A DNA stretch of 33,239 nt from Nemertoderma westbladi (GCA_032718475.1 JAUCBJ010002829.1:1-33239); one strand, 5' to 3'; shown: positions 24,301 through 30,052, numbered from the stretch's first letter. The notes: generated by a model from the sequence alone, not told the origin. Numbers and translations: made by a program.

Positions 24301-26205
24301 GAATGCTGGGGATTATTGCAACCCAAAGTAACCATTCACAGGTCTTCAGGATGCGTTTGAGTCAACAGATAGAACATGGGTTATAGTGACTTATGACTTT
24401 TCAGTGGAACACGTGTCCACATAAAGGAATGTTCACACTCAACGGAGTGGTACATCGAGCGATGTACCACAGAGCGGTAGGCCTATACATCAATATCTAA
24501 ATATCAGTATCTTCTTGTTTTTAGGTGATTCTGGTATTCAACAGAGAAAGTTAACAATGGCCAGCGTACGGAAACATTCGCCCCAATCCAATAGAGGTGA
24601 GAAATAATATAAATAAGATAGAGATTAATATTAATATGTAGAAAGATGTTTAATATTGTTTTGATGGTTGGCCCCCTTAGACGAATAACTAGGAAGAAGT
24701 GGTCATGGAACCACATGAGGAAAGAAATCGTTAAATATTATTATTTGTAGGCCACTATACTGTTTGTCTTCTGTAGTTGTTTCTTATTTGGTATCAGAAA
24801 CGTTCGAGACAACTCTGGGAGATTAGTATAAAAGGGGTATGGACGCTGTATGTTAGTAGCGGGGAAATCGGAGTACGGCCTTCGTATTGTGCTGAAAAAT
24901 TTTAGCCATGTGCCAATGAACTAATTAACACTTTCGTTAAATTATAAGTTTTTAAGACAGTTGAATTTAAGTAAAACTATTTTAAACTATTTTTATAATT
25001 TTTAACCGAAAACCCTGACCTGTGGCCATAATTTGTAACTGTAAACCCCAATTTCATATTTTTGAATGTGCAAAACTGCATAGTATAAAGCATGATCTCC
25101 GATTGGTCAGTTTTGATTAAAATATAGGCACAAACAATAGATATAATTGTTGCTAATATTGGCTCGTAATCAGCTGTTAATCAACGGGGTGACTTTATTT
25201 GAATACCTGTTTGGTAATTTCACGTTTTGCTATTGTTGTTATTTCAGTTACGCGTTCCTGCATGAATTCTACTGATGTGCACGGAAGTAACCGGATTCCA
25301 TCCTCTTCTACACGAACAACAACTGAAGAGTTACCCACGGCAACGGCCATCAAACTACCTGTAAACACCGCGATCTATCCCGAACCTGCCACCCCCCATA
25401 CCGATCCGACTAACCAACTCAACACATCCAAAGACTCGGATGACGATCCTCTCGCTTGGAGCGCCGATTCGACGATGACATTGAAGAACCTCACGAACCC
25501 AAAAGCCAACCAGGTAAATTGGCCAATCCATTAAAGCGTGCATTTAGAATGGTACGCCGGCTTAGCGACAAAATTGAGCCGCCTAAACGTCCTATCATCC
25601 ATGACTTTCGCGATATCATCCGCATCTTCAAGGTCAGTGTCCTTTACGATGCGTCTCAAGAAAGTCATGGGCTGTCCACAATGCTTATTCACTCCATGAG
25701 GCTGCCAAAGTACAAGATTACTGGCTGGTCCTCACGGCGAAAACAATAACCTGAAAAGTGGAGGCGGCTCTATGTTCAGGTGTGAACTTGGTGAGACCAA
25801 TGAGAAACCTCCAATGCTGTAGTTGATACGACGTTGCGTTTAAAAAAAAACAAATTGGTGCCCCGCATGGACTCCCATTGAGGAGTGGGCCTACTTGTGC
25901 TACTGCTACTTAAAAATTATCGAACCTTTAATGGGCGAACGTTAAACTAAACGGTCCTATTAATTGTAGATATTGAATGAGGTCAACCTTCCCATCTATA
26001 GTCCTGTTTTCACCTATTCCTCTCAACCGCGTTGCGCCCCCTACCCATTACATGCAGCGAAGCCTAGCCGATTATTCAATCACCAATCACCACCGCGTGG
26101 TGGCATCAACGAATACGACTTTCGCATTCCTGAGTTGCAGATTCATCACCTTTCTGGGGTTACCGAAAACACTCACGCATCAGATATAGACAATCACACT
26201 CCAAG
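2945..26205 (+). CDS. CFAP20DC: CFAP20DC-like ciliary protein, eight-exon model, 3' end not found
   Basis: Exons: 2945-3337, 3946-4105, 9888-10082, 13891-14058, 16448-16543, 24525-24596, 25248-25513 and 25970-26205. They total 1586 nt (528 codons plus 2 nt). The first 184 residues form a CFAP20-type domain: it opens MFKSEFQGGAYVEIF, has DPKKTL near residues 64-69 and ends with CKLRKVFTL near 164-172. CFAP20 is a doublet-microtubule inner-junction protein of cilia, and CFAP20DC proteins carry this domain plus a long disordered tail. The tail here is rich in Ser, Thr, Pro and Arg, as expected. Every junction has AG and GT, and all phases agree (0,1,1,1,1,1,0), with no stop at any join. The human protein is, from memory, about 690 aa, so C-terminal exons are missing. 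The domain is solid; exons 3-8 are inferred from splice signals, phase and composition, without transcripts. Introns are large and full of repeats. Confidence 0.75.
3338..3945 (+). other. Intron 1 of the CFAP20DC-like gene
   Basis: The donor is GTGAGT and the acceptor is a T-rich tract ending TTTTTTCCAG at 3945. The interior is AT-rich and I see no repeat or gene in it. Confidence 0.85.
3946..4105 (+). CDS. CFAP20DC: CFAP20DC-like exon 2 (end of CFAP20 domain)
   Basis: The exon has 53 codons plus one nucleotide. It begins WLNLVLDLMSLV and contains SSCKLRKVFTLRS, the conserved closing strand of the CFAP20 domain. It then turns acidic and Pro-rich (PPPDEDFGDD). It ends in phase 1 at the donor GTAAGT (4106). 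Confidence 0.92.
4106..4537 (+). other. Start of intron 2
   Basis: AT-rich intronic sequence with no coding frame and no clear repeat. A small inverted-repeat element follows. Confidence 0.5.
4538..4663. repeat. 126-bp inverted-repeat (MITE-like) hairpin
   Basis: The ends are perfect 20-bp inverted copies: ATTATTGGTGTTATGGCTTA at 4538-4557 and its reverse complement at 4644-4663. Weaker pairing continues inside (GAGTGGTTTCATA near 4568-4580 against TATGAAACAACTC near 4630-4642). This is the layout of a miniature foldback element. No clear target duplication was identified. Confidence 0.75.
4919..5140 (+). mobile_element. Probable tRNA-derived SINE
   Basis: An internal pol III promoter is visible: the A-box match TAGCTGAATGG at 4929-4939 and the B-box match AGTTCGATCCC at 4973-4983, with normal tRNA spacing. 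The anticodon-loop position reads CTTCCAA (UCC, glycine type), but the stems are imperfect and no clean acceptor stem closes. The tRNA-like part continues into an unrelated 3' body, so a SINE or tRNA pseudogene is more likely than a working tRNA gene. The 3' limit is approximate. Confidence 0.55.
5212..5240. repeat. Perfect 12-bp inverted repeat
   Basis: AAGAATAGGGAC (5212-5223) and GTCCCTATTCTT (5229-5240) are separated by 5 nt. It lies about 30 bp outside the left end of the large element and may be chance or a remnant of an older insertion. Confidence 0.7.
5464..6697. repeat. Inner repeat unit 1, with inverted ends and X-box-like motifs
   Basis: The unit starts CCACGAAGCTAAGGAAAAT and ends with the near-inverse ending CTTCGTGG. 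It contains two diverged copies of an approximately 452-bp segment: for example, CAATGTAATTCGGATGCAGA recurs 452 bp later. Each segment carries three RFX X-box-like 14-mers about 150 bp apart. Here they start at 5713, 5859, 6015, 6165, 6311 and 6466, plus a weaker one near 5552. The one at 6466-6479, GTTGCCATGGAAAC, is a consensus X-box. The short minus-strand open frames here recur in each copy and look non-coding. Confidence 0.85.
6912..8140. repeat. Inner repeat unit 2, tandem copy of unit 1
   Basis: This is nearly identical to unit 1 at an offset of about 1448 bp. The copied segment extends left of the unit to the GCATTTCCTAAAGGAAATGC hairpin (5442-5461 and 6890-6909). X-box-like motifs start at about 7000, 7161, 7307, 7463, 7615, 7761 and 7917. 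The one at 7463-7476, GTTACCATGGTAAC, is a perfect palindrome. The right end has the inverted sequence ATTTTCCTTAGCTTCGTGG. Confidence 0.85.
8141..9076. repeat. Inner repeat unit 3, left-truncated copy
   Basis: It begins at the point equivalent to about 5770 in unit 1 (ATGGGGGTAGG followed by TCCCAAGTCAT) and runs to the same CTTCGTGG end. It is more diverged from units 1 and 2 than they are from each other. X-box-like motifs start at 8232 (degenerate), 8390, 8544, 8690 and 8846. Confidence 0.8.
9448..9462 (-). promoter_or_regulatory. CTCF-like binding motif
   Basis: GCGCCCCCTAGCGGC reads on the minus strand as GCCGCTAGGGGGCGC, a close match to the CTCF core (CCRSTAGGGGGCGC) conserved across bilaterians. 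It stands in AT-rich sequence between the large element and exon 3. Occupancy is inferred only. Confidence 0.5.
9463..9887 (+). other. End of intron 2
   Basis: AT-rich with T-runs and no credible gene. It closes in a pyrimidine-rich tract, CCTCTCCTTTTTAG, which is the exon 3 acceptor. Confidence 0.5.
9888..10082 (+). CDS. CFAP20DC: CFAP20DC-like exon 3 (inferred)
   Basis: The exon has 2 nt, 64 codons and 1 nt (phase 1 to 1), bounded by TTTTTAG and the donor GTAAGT. Only this frame is open across it. It reads PVDGSFRSGSELASL, later IQFPHEVLHSDQLINMARLR, then a Ser/Arg/Thr-rich end. GC content is well above the flanking sequence. The middle segment looks like a conserved short motif. Assignment to this gene rests on phase and context. 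Confidence 0.7.
10083..10559 (+). other. Start of intron 3 and possible LINE 3' end
   Basis: A T-rich run at about 10292-10318 could be the A-tail of the minus-strand LINE. Nothing else is recognised. Confidence 0.35.
10560..11765 (-). pseudogene. Decayed CR1/Jockey-like LINE, reverse transcriptase and C-terminus
   Basis: Read on the minus strand from the right, a palm motif A region appears as VDIIYIDFSTA (altered from the usual DFSKAFD). It is followed by LGSVLGPVRFVIFINYLPD and then FADDVKLY at 11402-11425, which is motif C with its catalytic DD. Next come SYVRPLLEYC and the typical LINE tail ending VPIWNSLPENIVNARTLECF. Several stops and frameshifts break the frame. The endonuclease part is missing (5' truncation near 11765). 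The CR1/Jockey placement rests on the PLLEY and WNSLP motifs. Confidence 0.85.
11766..12028 (+). other. Intron 3 spacer between LINE and minisatellite
   Basis: No gene or repeat recognised. There is a GA-rich patch near 11885-11910. Confidence 0.4.
12029..13840. repeat. 28-bp minisatellite, 64 complete units
   Basis: The unit begins TATTGGTCGCTTCC and ends GATGCCGGC. From 12029 to 13821 is exactly 64 x 28 bp, so there is no net indel, followed by a partial 65th unit. Changes are substitutions: GCGGGCTATTCG, AGTCGGATACC and CTATCGG variants. The CTATCGG variant occurs at 12462 and 12714, 252 bp (9 units) apart, indicating block duplication. Because 28 is not a multiple of 3 and the unit has no stop, all three plus frames stay open for about 1.8 kb. 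The long predicted proteins here (28-residue period with GYWSLPVG and RLLVASGRM) are therefore a by-product of the repeat. It lies in intron 3 and ends 50 bp before exon 4. Confidence 0.95.
13891..14058 (+). CDS. CFAP20DC: CFAP20DC-like exon 4 (inferred)
   Basis: The exon has 2 nt, 55 codons and 1 nt (phase 1 to 1), between the acceptor TTTTGTTCAG and the donor GTAGGT. It reads SGRPRVNPDPVDTVIAFGTK and then an Arg/Thr/Ser-rich stretch ending TTKPQ. After exon 3 the split codon is T-CG (Ser), so no stop forms. The reading frame is also continuous with one frame of the adjacent minisatellite. GC content is higher than the downstream intron. Confidence 0.68.
14915..15090 (+). promoter_or_regulatory. 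Cluster of E2F-like, CCAAT and CRE motifs
   Basis: Within 176 bp are GCGCGAAAA (14915), TGGCGGGTTT (15018), GCGCGGGAA (15034), CCAAT (15044), reversed CCAAT as ATTGG (15066) and a perfect TGACGTCA (15083). E2F-type sites followed by two CCAAT boxes and a CRE resemble a cell-cycle promoter. No open frame follows on either strand, so it could be an intronic promoter, an enhancer or chance. Confidence 0.35.
16027..16114. repeat. Perfect 44-bp tandem duplication
   Basis: Positions 16027-16070 and 16071-16114 are identical copies, each beginning ACAGCTGTATATCC. The lack of differences suggests a recent slippage or duplication event. Confidence 0.9.
16188..16298. repeat. Imperfect inverted repeat, 111 bp
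   Basis: The left arm (16188-16214, starting ATATGGCCCAAACTC) pairs with the right arm (16269-16298, ending GAGTTGGAGCCATAT) with small bulges. The innermost paired bases are GTGGCCAA and TTGGCCAC. It is probably a miniature foldback element. Confidence 0.6.
16448..16543 (+). CDS. CFAP20DC: CFAP20DC-like exon 5 (inferred)
   Basis: The exon has 2 nt, 31 codons and 1 nt (phase 1 to 1). The acceptor is TTGTTATAG and the donor CAG/GTGAGT is near-perfect. It reads LNRCRTSQDRRLDSSLIIQS, then Arg-rich, then SEP. Joined after exon 4 the split codon is G-AA (Glu). Joined directly to exon 3 it would give a TAA stop, so exon 4 is needed before it. It is short and has no homology support. Confidence 0.55.
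16700..18668 (+). pseudogene. 5'-truncated, frameshifted LINE reverse transcriptase
   Basis: Translation begins in the linker before the RT (VPWQNSEVTCKREDLKIAYK). It continues to NKASGLDEIPAEVWK and breaks near 17220, resumes as LNPLPKKGDLGIPINYRGIC and breaks again near 17410. From there it stays open to the stop at 18634-18636. RT motifs seen are FVDFKKAFES (motif A), LAGVLQGDTLAPLLF (motif B) and FADD at 17893-17904 (motif C). After these come YGGETWTLTKSLEQRIDGCY and a C-terminal region ending MENREAWKDLISTVR. The endonuclease domain is absent. About 30 nt appear inserted after FESIHR. The clade is uncertain (RTE-related or a similar clade). It sits in intron 5 in the gene's sense direction. 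Confidence 0.92.
18638..18668 (+). other. Hairpin just after the LINE stop codon
   Basis: ACTAGTTTCATA (18638-18649) and TATGAAACTAGT (18657-18668) form a perfect 12-bp stem with a 7-nt loop, starting 2 nt after the stop codon. Some LINE reverse transcriptases recognise a 3' RNA hairpin. That role is inferred here. Confidence 0.6.
18669..20139 (+). other. Intron 5 sequence between LINE and SUMF2-like gene
   Basis: AT-rich. It contains an inverted repeat of CGAAA/TTTCG blocks centred near 19065 (19044-19087). No coding frame is supported. The SUMF2-like 3' UTR occupies the right end on the minus strand. Confidence 0.5.
19922..19927 (-). terminator. Candidate polyadenylation signal of the SUMF2-like gene
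   Basis: AATAAA on the minus strand, about 215 nt beyond the stop codon. It is the nearest canonical hexamer downstream of the gene. Cleavage site not determined. Confidence 0.45.
20140..20693 (-). CDS. SUMF2: SUMF2-like exon 2 (C-terminal two thirds)
   Basis: The acceptor is TTACATTCCAG, with the exon beginning GGACTCC. It encodes residues 151-334, including the core of the domain and the HEEL terminus. The stop is TAG at 20140-20142. Exon GC is clearly higher than the flanking intron. Confidence 0.94.
20140..23111 (-). CDS. SUMF2: SUMF2-like FGE-sulfatase domain protein, two exons
   Basis: Exon 1 (23111-22661) and exon 2 (20693-20140) join in phase 1 (GAA-G/GG) to give 334 aa. A hydrophobic N-terminus (about residues 9-30) fits an ER signal peptide. 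The FGE-sulfatase domain follows: GGYFLMGTDAND near 51-62, VSWYDARAYCAW about 167-178, GLYDLIGNVWEWTAS 246-260 and NVGFRC 312-317. In formylglycine-generating enzyme (SUMF1) two catalytic cysteines lie just after GGSY. Here these places are Asp286 and Arg291 (GGSYLDTYNGR), as in the inactive paralogue SUMF2, so it should lack sulfatase-activating oxidation and may modulate SUMF1. The C-terminus HEEL resembles a KDEL-type ER-retention signal. N-glycosylation sequons occur at 125 (NAT), 155 (NIS) and 211 (NRS); the last matches the NRTN site of vertebrate SUMF2. The gene is nested antisense in an intron of the CFAP20DC-like gene. Confidence 0.93.
20694..22660 (-). other. Intron of the SUMF2-like gene
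   Basis: A 1967-bp intron containing the 25-bp minisatellite (21224-21990), a 27-nt poly(C) tract at 22201-22227 and a short hairpin GTTGAAAC...GTTTCAAC (22250-22270). No coding exon was recognised inside it. Confidence 0.8.
21224..21990. repeat. 25-bp minisatellite, 30 complete units
   Basis: The unit begins TTGTGAACTCTG and ends GGACTCTC. From 21224 to 21974 is exactly 30 x 25 bp, with a partial last unit. Variants are A/G in GTAGGA or GTGGGA and occasional TTTTGAAC or CCTGTG. As 25 is not a multiple of 3 and the minus strand of the unit has no stop, the minus frames stay open. This yields spurious Ser/Gln/Glu/Arg-rich proteins of 25-residue period. It lies in the SUMF2-like intron. Confidence 0.95.
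22661..23111 (-). CDS. SUMF2: SUMF2-like exon 1 (signal peptide and domain start)
   Basis: This encodes 150 residues plus one nucleotide, from MTTSLITKT to YWRKPE. The donor is G/GTTAGA; reading through gives a stop within two codons. An AAG before the ATG gives A at -3. A TATA-like sequence lies only about 17-24 nt upstream, so the leader would be very short, or the true start may lie elsewhere. Confidence 0.9.
23128..23135 (-). promoter_or_regulatory. TATA-box-like sequence of the SUMF2-like gene
   Basis: The minus strand reads GTATATAAAC, ending about 17 nt before the ATG. A TSS 25-30 nt downstream would fall at or just after the ATG. It is therefore either a coincidental match or a sign that the start codon or leader needs checking. 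Confidence 0.3.
23136..24524 (+). other. Intron 5 sequence, SUMF2-like upstream flank to exon 6
   Basis: AT-rich. A 102-codon plus-strand frame at 23425-23733 has no recognisable motif, and I do not call it a gene. A perfect inverted repeat, GTGGTACATCG and CGATGTACCAC, lies at 24447-24470. Confidence 0.5.
24525..24596 (+). CDS. CFAP20DC: CFAP20DC-like exon 6 (inferred)
   Basis: The exon has 2 nt, 23 codons and 1 nt (phase 1 to 1), from the acceptor CTTGTTTTTAG to the donor GTGAGA. It reads DSGIQQRKLTMASVRKHSPQ then SNR. It joins exon 5 through G-GT (Gly) and exon 7 through G-TT (Val). It is small and supported only by splice signals and phase. Confidence 0.58.
24597..25247 (+). other. Intron 6
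   Basis: AT-rich, no gene or distinct repeat recognised. It ends in TTGTTGTTATTTCAG. Confidence 0.55.
25248..25513 (+). CDS. CFAP20DC: CFAP20DC-like exon 7 (inferred)
   Basis: The exon has 2 nt plus 88 codons (phase 1 to 0), from the acceptor TTATTTCAG to the donor CAG/GTAAAT. It reads TRSCMNSTDVHGSNRIPSSS and then a Thr/Pro-rich stretch, followed by KDSDDDPLAWSADSTM. This low-complexity acidic and Ser/Thr composition fits the disordered tail of this protein family. GC content exceeds the neighbouring introns. Confidence 0.66.
25514..25969 (+). other. Intron 7 with an unexplained GC-richer block
   Basis: From 25540 to about 25640 a plus frame different from exon 7 reads LKRAFRMVRRLSDKIEPPKR and on to DFRDIIRIFK, followed by an AAG/GTCAGT donor-like site. 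The minus strand of the same stretch is also open. It may be an alternative exon or an unidentified repeat fragment. Confidence 0.35.
25970..26205 (+). CDS. CFAP20DC: CFAP20DC-like exon 8 (inferred, last exon found)
   Basis: The exon has 78 codons plus 2 nt (phase 0 to 2), from the acceptor TTAATTGTAG to the donor AAG/GTTAGA. The same GTTAGA donor type is used by the SUMF2-like gene. It reads ILNEVNLPIYSPVFTYSSQP and later GGINEYDFRIPELQIHHLSG. A YSSQPR-type Ser/Pro/Arg motif is common in ciliary proteins. Its phase-0 start matches the phase-0 end of exon 7. Later exons were not identified. Confidence 0.66.
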
Positions 26206-26356
26206 GTTAGATTGTAATTCAATAAAGTTTCGGTTCAAGTATTGTTTGGGCGTAGTTTCATTGTTATTTTTTTACTATAGTATAAAACCATATTATACAT
26301 TTACAGTTGATTACACTGTAGCTATACAGTTAGCTGAGGGTGAGCCGCCCATAGTA

Positions 26357-27190
26357 CCGGGTGTTCCATAATGATTGCCCCCCCCCCCCCCCCCCCTGGC
26401 CAGCCAAAAATGTCAGACATGCACCTTTAGTGTAATATACCATTCGAAAGAGAATGCGAGCTTGCATGCAAAAATTTAGGGTCCAATACAAAAGTATAAA
26501 AATTTTATAGGCTATTCTTTAAACCTATCTTACTTTTCAGTATTTGTGATTTAATCACAATTTTAAAAAAATGTAAGTTATCCAGCGATAGGCATCAGCT
26601 TTGCAGGTTGCAGCCCTTTTTAAACACTGCCTGCTTTTTTATTACTGCCTGACTTTTGCTGTATTACAGTATTCAGTTACCGGTATTAGTGTTTCTTTGG
26701 TAATTTTACTGAATTAGGCCTAACAGAAGTAATTAAAATGACAAGTTCCAGTGCAATCTTCGATGACTGAAGAAAAACGCAAGGTTGACAGGATCAGAGA
26801 TGACATTGTTACTTTTAGAGAGGGTCGTGATTCTGTGACATAATCAAACTGAACTCAAACCAAAACGGCCCTTTTAAGGGCCAACATCCTTTACCACTAT
26901 CGATGAGCTCCCCGTGCTGCAAAGGGGAAGCATGGCTGTAAATCTGATGACTAACACTGGATAAATTACATTTTTTTTAAATTGTGATTAAATCAAAAAT
27001 AATGAAAAATAAGATTGGTTTAAAGAATTGCCTATAAAATTGTTATGCTTTTGTATTGGACCCTAAATTTTTGCATGCAAGCTCAGAATTAAATTATCTT
27101 TCGAATGATATATTACACTAAGGTGCATGTCTGACAGTTTTGGCTGGCCAGGGGGGGGGGGGGGGGTGGCAATCATTATGGAACACCCGG
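26357..27190. mobile_element. 834-bp DNA-transposon-like element with about 240-bp TIRs and TA duplication
   Basis: The left end CCGGGTGTTCCATAATGATT is exactly mirrored at the right end. TA flanks both sides (26355-26356 and 27191-27192), as for Tc1/mariner-type insertion. The inverted arms run about 240 bp each (to about 26600 and from about 26950). They include a 19-nt poly(C) at 26378-26396 and a matching 16-nt poly(G) at 27151-27166, and both hold TTTTTGCATGCAAGCT-like sequence. The core of about 350 bp has no transposase, so the element is non-autonomous. Confidence 0.88.
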
Positions 27191-27356
27191 TAGATAGGGA
27201 CCAAGTGAGATCAGGTGGTAATCCTACCCGTGGGGACCTTTTGCATCCAATGCCACCTGGGTGCGAATGATAATGGTTACCTTAGAAGTTTATAAAAGTG
27301 CATCTGCATGCGCCTAAATAATGAAGGGGATTTTTTTTATTTAGAAAACCGTTTAA

Positions 27357-28891
27357 CCCGCCGAGGACCGTTTGGGTCAAATTGACCCAAAATGAAGTTT
27401 ACATGTACAGTACTACTGTACAAATTCAATATAATAATTGGGTTCACAATATTTCATGAATTCTCCTACTTTTTTATACTCTATCCAAATGTAACCGGGT
27501 CACAACTTTTACTTTAACACTTTTTTTTTATTTGACTTTTATTATTTAGGCAACGCCAAGGGCCGTTTGGATCAAAATGACCCATTATAGTTTTACTCAT
27601 AAATAACAGTTTTGCAAAGTCGAATTCTGTAAACACATCAATTTTCCAGGTCAGGGCGATGTTAAACAACATTGAAAAGTCAATTCGTCTGTTTGTACAC
27701 AGTATGTCTGTTTGTATGTCGGTGCGTGTGTGTGTGTGTAATATGGAAACCTAGTATCGTCCATGAACCATATTTCCTGTATGGGACGTCTTCTAATTAG
27801 GCCTAGTCAGTGGTAATGTAGCGTTAGGTTCAAACCGGTATACTTTAGTTCTTTAGTAACACATTACATTAAATTATACCTAACTCTCGTTTATTGTTTT
27901 GGTTCCTTTCAACTCTCCTCTATAACCTGCTCCTTTACTAACCTGCCTGGTTATGGAGGCAGACTCACCAAATGGCTCGGCCCTAATGCCAACAGCCTGC
28001 CAGGACCTAATGCCACGGACCTAATGCTCCGGACCTAAAGCTACCAGGTTGCCAGGACCTAAAGCTACCAGGACTGGTGTCTGCTATATTGCCGTAAATA
28101 TATAATCTAGCTGTCTAGGCCTACACCTACCGGCAACCAGTAGTCATTATCTCATTAGCCTATAGGCCTATAAATAAATAAATTGGGCTAATATATAACA
28201 GTTGTGTGCAAAATGGAAACATTTTTGAGAATCTCTTTTGTGGCTAATGTACAAAACAGCCTGGTAGCATTAGGTTCAAATCGGTATACTTTAGGCAGTT
28301 ACTGAGTTAGGTCAGTAGCAGTAGGTCCTGTAGTGTTTAGGTCCCGTAGCTTTAGTAGTAACATATCTATGATATATTTACTTCACTATTTATTTGGGAA
28401 ACAAATAAGATTATCTCTAGAATTCTTCTATACAAGTATATGTAATTACATATTATATATATATATATATATTATATATTTGTTTCCCAAATAAATAGTG
28501 AAGTAAATACATCACATGGCCACTCGCTTCGCTCGTTAATCTATCCCAGTTTGATGTAAATAGTCTGAGTAATTAAGTGAATGATATTATGAAACTCATA
28601 TTGATACACACGCTTGTGCTTCCGGTGGAGTTGTCAACATTTCTATGTACAGTTCATATCTGAACAAAATGAGAAACCCTCGTTTCGTTGTGTCACTCGC
28701 TACGCTCGTTATTGAAACCAAATCGGATGTAAATAGACTAAGTAACTTGCCCGTAAGTCGCAAATGAGTTTCCACACTGATAAAACGTCACTGTTGTTCA
28801 TTTTGATTGATAATATTATCAATAATATACCGTGGGTCAATTTGACCCAAACGGTCCTGGGTGTAACCTGAATCAAACGGTCTTCGGCGGG
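27357..28891. mobile_element. PiggyBac-like non-autonomous element, 1.5 kb
   Basis: The left end is TTAA followed by CCCGCCGAGGACCG; the right end closes CGGTCTTCGGCGGG. Subterminal copies of GGGTCAAATTGACCC follow the left end and precede the right end (28834-28848). A diverged copy is at 27555-27583. TTAA at the left boundary and CCC-starting termini suggest piggyBac. The right flank is TAAG rather than an exact TTAA, so the target duplication is imperfect or my boundary is off by a base. No transposase is present. Confidence 0.6.
28375..28509. mobile_element. 135-bp foldback insertion with perfect 33-bp arms
   Basis: The arms 28375-28407 and 28477-28509 are perfect inverted copies (left starts TATTTACTTCACTATTTATT). 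The centre contains an AT dinucleotide run. It is nested inside the piggyBac-like element and so was probably inserted later. Confidence 0.85.
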
Positions 28892-29501
28892 TAAGTTCTA
28901 TATTTCAGTATTTATGCCTTTCGAAGAGTTTGTTATTGTTTACGATAACAATTATGACTGTATAATAAAATAAAATTACTAATAATCTGCCTACAGAATG
29001 AATACATTGTTACTGAAGTAGAAAGGTTAATTTAGCATCGTGATAATAATTTGAATCAAATTTCCCTCCAGTTTTTCGTTGGCCCTTTCTACTGTGACCA
29101 TCACCAATGATGTGGAGTATATTACTTTTAACAATATATGGCATAGTTTACCAAAGCTGTATTAAATACAGTAGTAGGCTTAATTAGTTTAATATTACGA
29201 TGATATTTATGATTACAGGATGTACCAAATGTTTAATAAAGTAGAAAACGAGCAATACAGATCAGCTAATTATTGCGTATCTATACTATTCGCCATTGAG
29301 CAAATTATTTTGGTTTCCTAAACAAAATTTAGATTTTCTAAATTTTTTCTAGCCGTTTAGAAACTTTTCACAGAACATTTTGAAGAAAAAACCTGATCTT
29401 CTCTTACAAATCGAAATGAAATAAAGCGAAATTTTGCAGAAAGCATGTCCAATAATAGGTGCCCAATGATTATGATCGGTCATTCTAGAATTAATTTCAC
29501 T

Positions 29502-29514
29502 GTTGCTAGGCAAC
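29502..29514. promoter_or_regulatory. RFX X-box-like palindrome
   Basis: GTTGCTAGGCAAC is a 13-nt X-box-type inverted repeat matching GTNRCC-N-RGYAAC-like RFX sites except at one half-site base. It is about 1 kb beyond the RUVBL2 stop. No function is shown. Confidence 0.35.
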
Positions 29515-29559
29515 CAACAGGTCCCTTGCAACCAAGACCTTGCATACACTGATACACAT

Positions 29560-29690
29560 ATATACACAACTAGGTCCGATAAAGAACCTATCATCAAAGT
29601 TTCATCCAATTCCATCAACACTAAGTGCCAGAAGTTGTGTGTACAAACAAACAAACACAAACAAACAAACAAACACACCTACACGTGTGA
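29560..29690 (+). mobile_element. Probable LINE/SINE 3' end with ACAA-rich tail
   Basis: The stretch with GATAAAGAACC, ATCATCAAAGTTTCATCC and CCAGAAGTTGTGTG, followed by repeated ACAAACAAAC, has the look of RTE-type LINE or mobilised SINE 3' termini in invertebrates. No coding part remains. The left limit is a guess. Confidence 0.45.
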
Positions 29691-30046
29691 GAAATCAGGA
29701 CATCCAACTTGGATCCGTCCAAAAACAATAAACGAGAGCCAAGATTCAGATTCACATCAATTCTGATCTGAACTCTGGTAAAGAATAAATTTCGTTCCTT
29801 TTATTTATATGAAAAATAATAATCTCACGAATTTAAGTCATGAATGTTAGACACCAGTCCTACAGTAGGACGTTGGGTGTTACGGCGACTGGGTAACGGT
29901 AAGCCAAAGTGTTGTTTATACTATAATACACAGCAGTTAATTATTACACCTTGGTCTGTTTGTTGGTGTGTGGGCTAACAATAAGGTATGTCAGCTATAA
30001 ATATTCCGGGTGACACTTTGGCCGTTTCTTTGTGCTGATAATCGTA

Positions 30047-30052
30047 TTTATT
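30047..30052 (-). terminator. Candidate polyadenylation signal of RUVBL2
   Basis: AATAAA on the minus strand about 470 nt past the stop codon. An ATTAAA variant lies closer, near 30110. Which one is used cannot be told. Confidence 0.35.

Larger units (their letters stand above)
28892..30046 (+). other. Non-coding stretch between the piggyBac-like element and RUVBL2
   Basis: No supported exon. It contains an X-box-like palindrome at 29502-29514 and a LINE/SINE-type 3' end with an ACAA-rich tail near 29640-29675. Any final exons of the CFAP20DC-like gene would have to lie here or beyond. Confidence 0.45.

Noticed and set aside
29061-29155. Possible final exon of the CFAP20DC-like gene after TTTCCCTCCAG
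   Set aside because: Phase 2 fits and it runs about 30 codons to a stop, but the composition is AT-rich and the residues resemble nothing in the family.
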